Shown here: positions 7,499-9,070 of the stretch, piece after piece
Numbering within the stretch: the first letter of the stretch is position 1
How the letters are laid out: each line of letters begins with the position of its first letter
Source of the DNA: Bacteroidales bacterium 45-6
Lineage (GTDB): Bacteria > Bacteroidota > Bacteroidia > Bacteroidales > Dysgonomonadaceae
NCBI GenBank assembly: GCA_001897035.1
Contig: MKRS01000384.1
Coordinates: 1 to 9,070 of the forward strand
Direction: 5' to 3'
Length of the DNA: 9,070 nt
Position numbers and translations under genes: made by a program
The notes under the pieces: model-generated
What the model saw: the letters and a program-made list of their open reading frames with translations, nothing else
The model's database searches: none
What the model was told of the DNA's origin: nothing

Positions 7499-9070
7499 CT
7501 ATCGTTTAATGGGTTCTTGTGACAATTGACCGTTGATGCGGCGCCATATTTTCAGCGGATTAGCATCTTTCAATTCATCTGGCAAATACGCATCCGGGGC
7601 ATCCTGAAAAGCCACCGGACGCACAAAGCGCTTGACAGCATCTACTCCGACAGAAGTGAAACGCCCGTCGGTTGTGGAAGGATAAGGACCGCCGTGCTGC
7701 ATGGCATAACAAACCTCCACACCAGTGGGTACTCCATTGAAAATCAAGCGACCAACCACTTCCTGAATGGTTCTGATAGCCACCGAATAGGTTTCCACGT
7801 CTGCATCTGTGGCAAGCACCGAAGCCGTAAGCTGCCCATCGAATGCAGCCAGTACTTTTTCAAGCTCGTCTGCCCCGCTACAAACAATCAGCAACGAAAA
7901 TGGGCCAAAAATCTCTTCCGCAATTTCAGGGTGTTGGATAAAATCCGAACCTGTCACCCTTGCGACTGCAGGACGTCCTTTAAGCGAGCTACCTTCAGTG
8001 TCTGACTCAGCCAATTTTTCGACTTGCCCCTTTGTGAAAATCTGTTCGGTGCGAGCCGCATAATTCTTGTATATATTCGTGTGCAACATGGCCTGTGGCA
8101 CCAACTTTTTGATTTCTTCCGCCAACGAAGTTTGAAAAGATGAGGCAGCTTCCGATTCCATCACGACCATTACACCCGGATTGGTGCAAAACTATCCTGC
8201 TCCCAGATTGAGGGAAGCAGCCATGGTTGCAGCCAACTGCACAGGAGCCGATTGCAATTTCTCGGGAAGGAGAATCACCGGATTCAGGCTGCCCATTTCG
8301 GCAAACACAGGTATTGGTTCTTTCCGTTTCTGCGCCAGTTCATAGAGGCTTTTGCCCCCAAAAAACGAACCGGTGAAAGCCACTGACTTCACCTCTGGAT
8401 GCAACACCAATGTTTCACCCACCGAAAATTCCACGGCATTGAGCGAAGAAAATACGCCATCGGGCATACTTGTCTTTTTGGCTGCAGCGGCAATCGCACC
8501 AGCCACCAATTCGTTTGTTCCGGCATGATAGGGATGTACTTTCACAATCACCGGATTCCCTGCCGCTAATGCAGACGCCGTGTCTCCACCCGCTGTGGAA
8601 AACGCCAATGGAAAATTACTTGCCGTAAACACCACAACTGGCCCCACGGGAAGAAGCATCTTGCGGATGTCGGGCCGTGGTGCAGGAACCCTATCAGGCA
8701 AAGCTGTATCGATCGTGGCTTCAGCCCAATGTCCATCTTCGAGAAGAGAAGCAAAGAGACGCAATTGCCCGGTTGTCCGACCTCTCTCGCCAGCAATGCG
8801 TCCTTCGGGAAGTCCCGACTCGGCACATGCCCGTTCGATCAATTCTGCACCCAAAGCTTCTATCTCATCGGCTATGGCACGCAGGAAACTTGCTTTTTCA
8901 AGTCCCGACTTCGTTTTATAAACTGCATAAGCAGCTTTTGCCTTTGCTACGGCATCTTCCACTTCTGAGCCATTCGCCTGTGAAAAACTTCCGGGCAATA
9001 CTTCGCCAGCCGGTGAACTATAAGTGTGAAACGTGGTCTCACCCTTGGCCGACAGTTCAAAACCGAGTAT
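7499..9070 (-). pseudogene. Alpha-ketoglutaric semialdehyde dehydrogenase, interrupted by an in-frame TAG; 5' end outside window
   Basis: An NADP-type aldehyde dehydrogenase that would oxidise 2,5-dioxopentanoate to 2-oxoglutarate, the last step of hydroxyproline breakdown. The frame is open from the window edge (ILGFELSAKGETTF, near the family's N-terminus, so only a few codons are missing) to a TAG at 7499-7501. It spans 523 codons, one of them an internal TAG (codon 293 from the edge). Before it lie NFPLAFSTAGGDTASALAAGNP, typical of this subfamily (cofactor domain), and the general-base glutamate in AEMGSLNP. After it come FCTNPG with the catalytic Cys (8186-8188), EIFGPFSLL and RFVRPVAFQDAPD. 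No base is gained or lost, so reading TAG as Gln restores GAGQFCTNPG. If TAG stops translation, the upstream part lacks the nucleophile. The downstream part (7499-8170 from an internal ATG) lacks the Cys, so neither could work. See the separate entry for the codon. Confidence 0.85.
8192..8194 (-). other. In-frame amber codon at the aldehyde dehydrogenase active site
   Basis: On the minus strand the codons read GGA-GCA-GGA-TAG-TTT-TGC-ACC, that is GAG, stop, FCT. Family members have Gln (CAG/CAA) here. A single C-to-T change (G to A at plus-strand 8194) explains it. The rest of the frame is intact on both sides with no other lesion. Confidence 0.9.

Noticed and set aside
7526..8005. A 159-codon plus-strand frame opposite the dehydrogenase gene
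   Set aside because: Antisense to conserved dehydrogenase sequence. The composition looks like a shadow.
7499..8170. The downstream dehydrogenase fragment as an independent 223-residue gene
   Set aside because: Its supposed start lies inside the conserved catalytic loop (FCTNPGVMVVM), so it is the C-terminal part of the interrupted enzyme rather than a gene of its own.
8192..8194. Pyrrolysine or selenocysteine at the in-frame stop
   Set aside because: Selenocysteine uses TGA, not TAG. The family has Gln at this site, with the catalytic Cys two codons later, so a special residue would have no role. Nothing in the window suggests pyrrolysine machinery.

Overview
The window looks like chromosomal DNA of a Bacteroidota member, probably Bacteroidales. 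This rests on the Bacteroidota-type LptD (its C-terminal TRDLHC segment), on several promoters of the TTTG/TAnnTTTG type used by the primary sigma factor of this phylum, and on the lack of clear Shine-Dalgarno sequences. Placement below order is a guess. All recognisable genes lie on the minus strand, so transcription runs from high to low coordinates.

Region 1 (about 9070 to 5181) is most of a trans-4-hydroxy-L-proline catabolic operon. In transcription order it holds an alpha-ketoglutaric semialdehyde dehydrogenase (7499-9070, N-terminus cut by the window edge), a 4-hydroxyproline 2-epimerase (6488-7492) and a DadA-like FAD oxidoreductase (5181-6422). The epimerase makes cis-4-hydroxy-D-proline, the flavoenzyme oxidises it, a deaminase not present in the window would give 2,5-dioxopentanoate, and the dehydrogenase would yield 2-oxoglutarate. 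A hairpin with a T-rich tail at 5109-5144 probably ends the operon. The dehydrogenase reading frame is broken by a single in-frame TAG (8192-8194), two codons before the catalytic cysteine. Everything around it is well conserved, and CAG (Gln) is the obvious ancestral codon. The gene is therefore a very recent nonsense pseudogene, a sequence error, or a suppressed amber codon.

Region 2 (4885-5180) is non-coding. It holds the operon terminator and a good promoter for the next gene.

Region 3 (2068-4884) encodes a full-length LptD, the outer-membrane LPS assembly barrel. It has exactly four cysteines in a 2+2 arrangement at the two ends of the protein.

Region 4 (1489-2067) is a long AT-rich spacer. 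It has a consensus-perfect promoter, a short degenerate array of ATTTAGGT units, a 27-bp perfect palindrome and a weaker second promoter.

Region 5 (67-1488) encodes a metallo-beta-lactamase/beta-CASP protein of the RNA-processing type. The last 41 bases may be the start of one more gene.

I see no mobile element, CRISPR array, tRNA or rRNA, and no sign of an undescribed multi-gene system. The most notable items are the amber codon at the dehydrogenase active site and the structured spacer 1489-2067.
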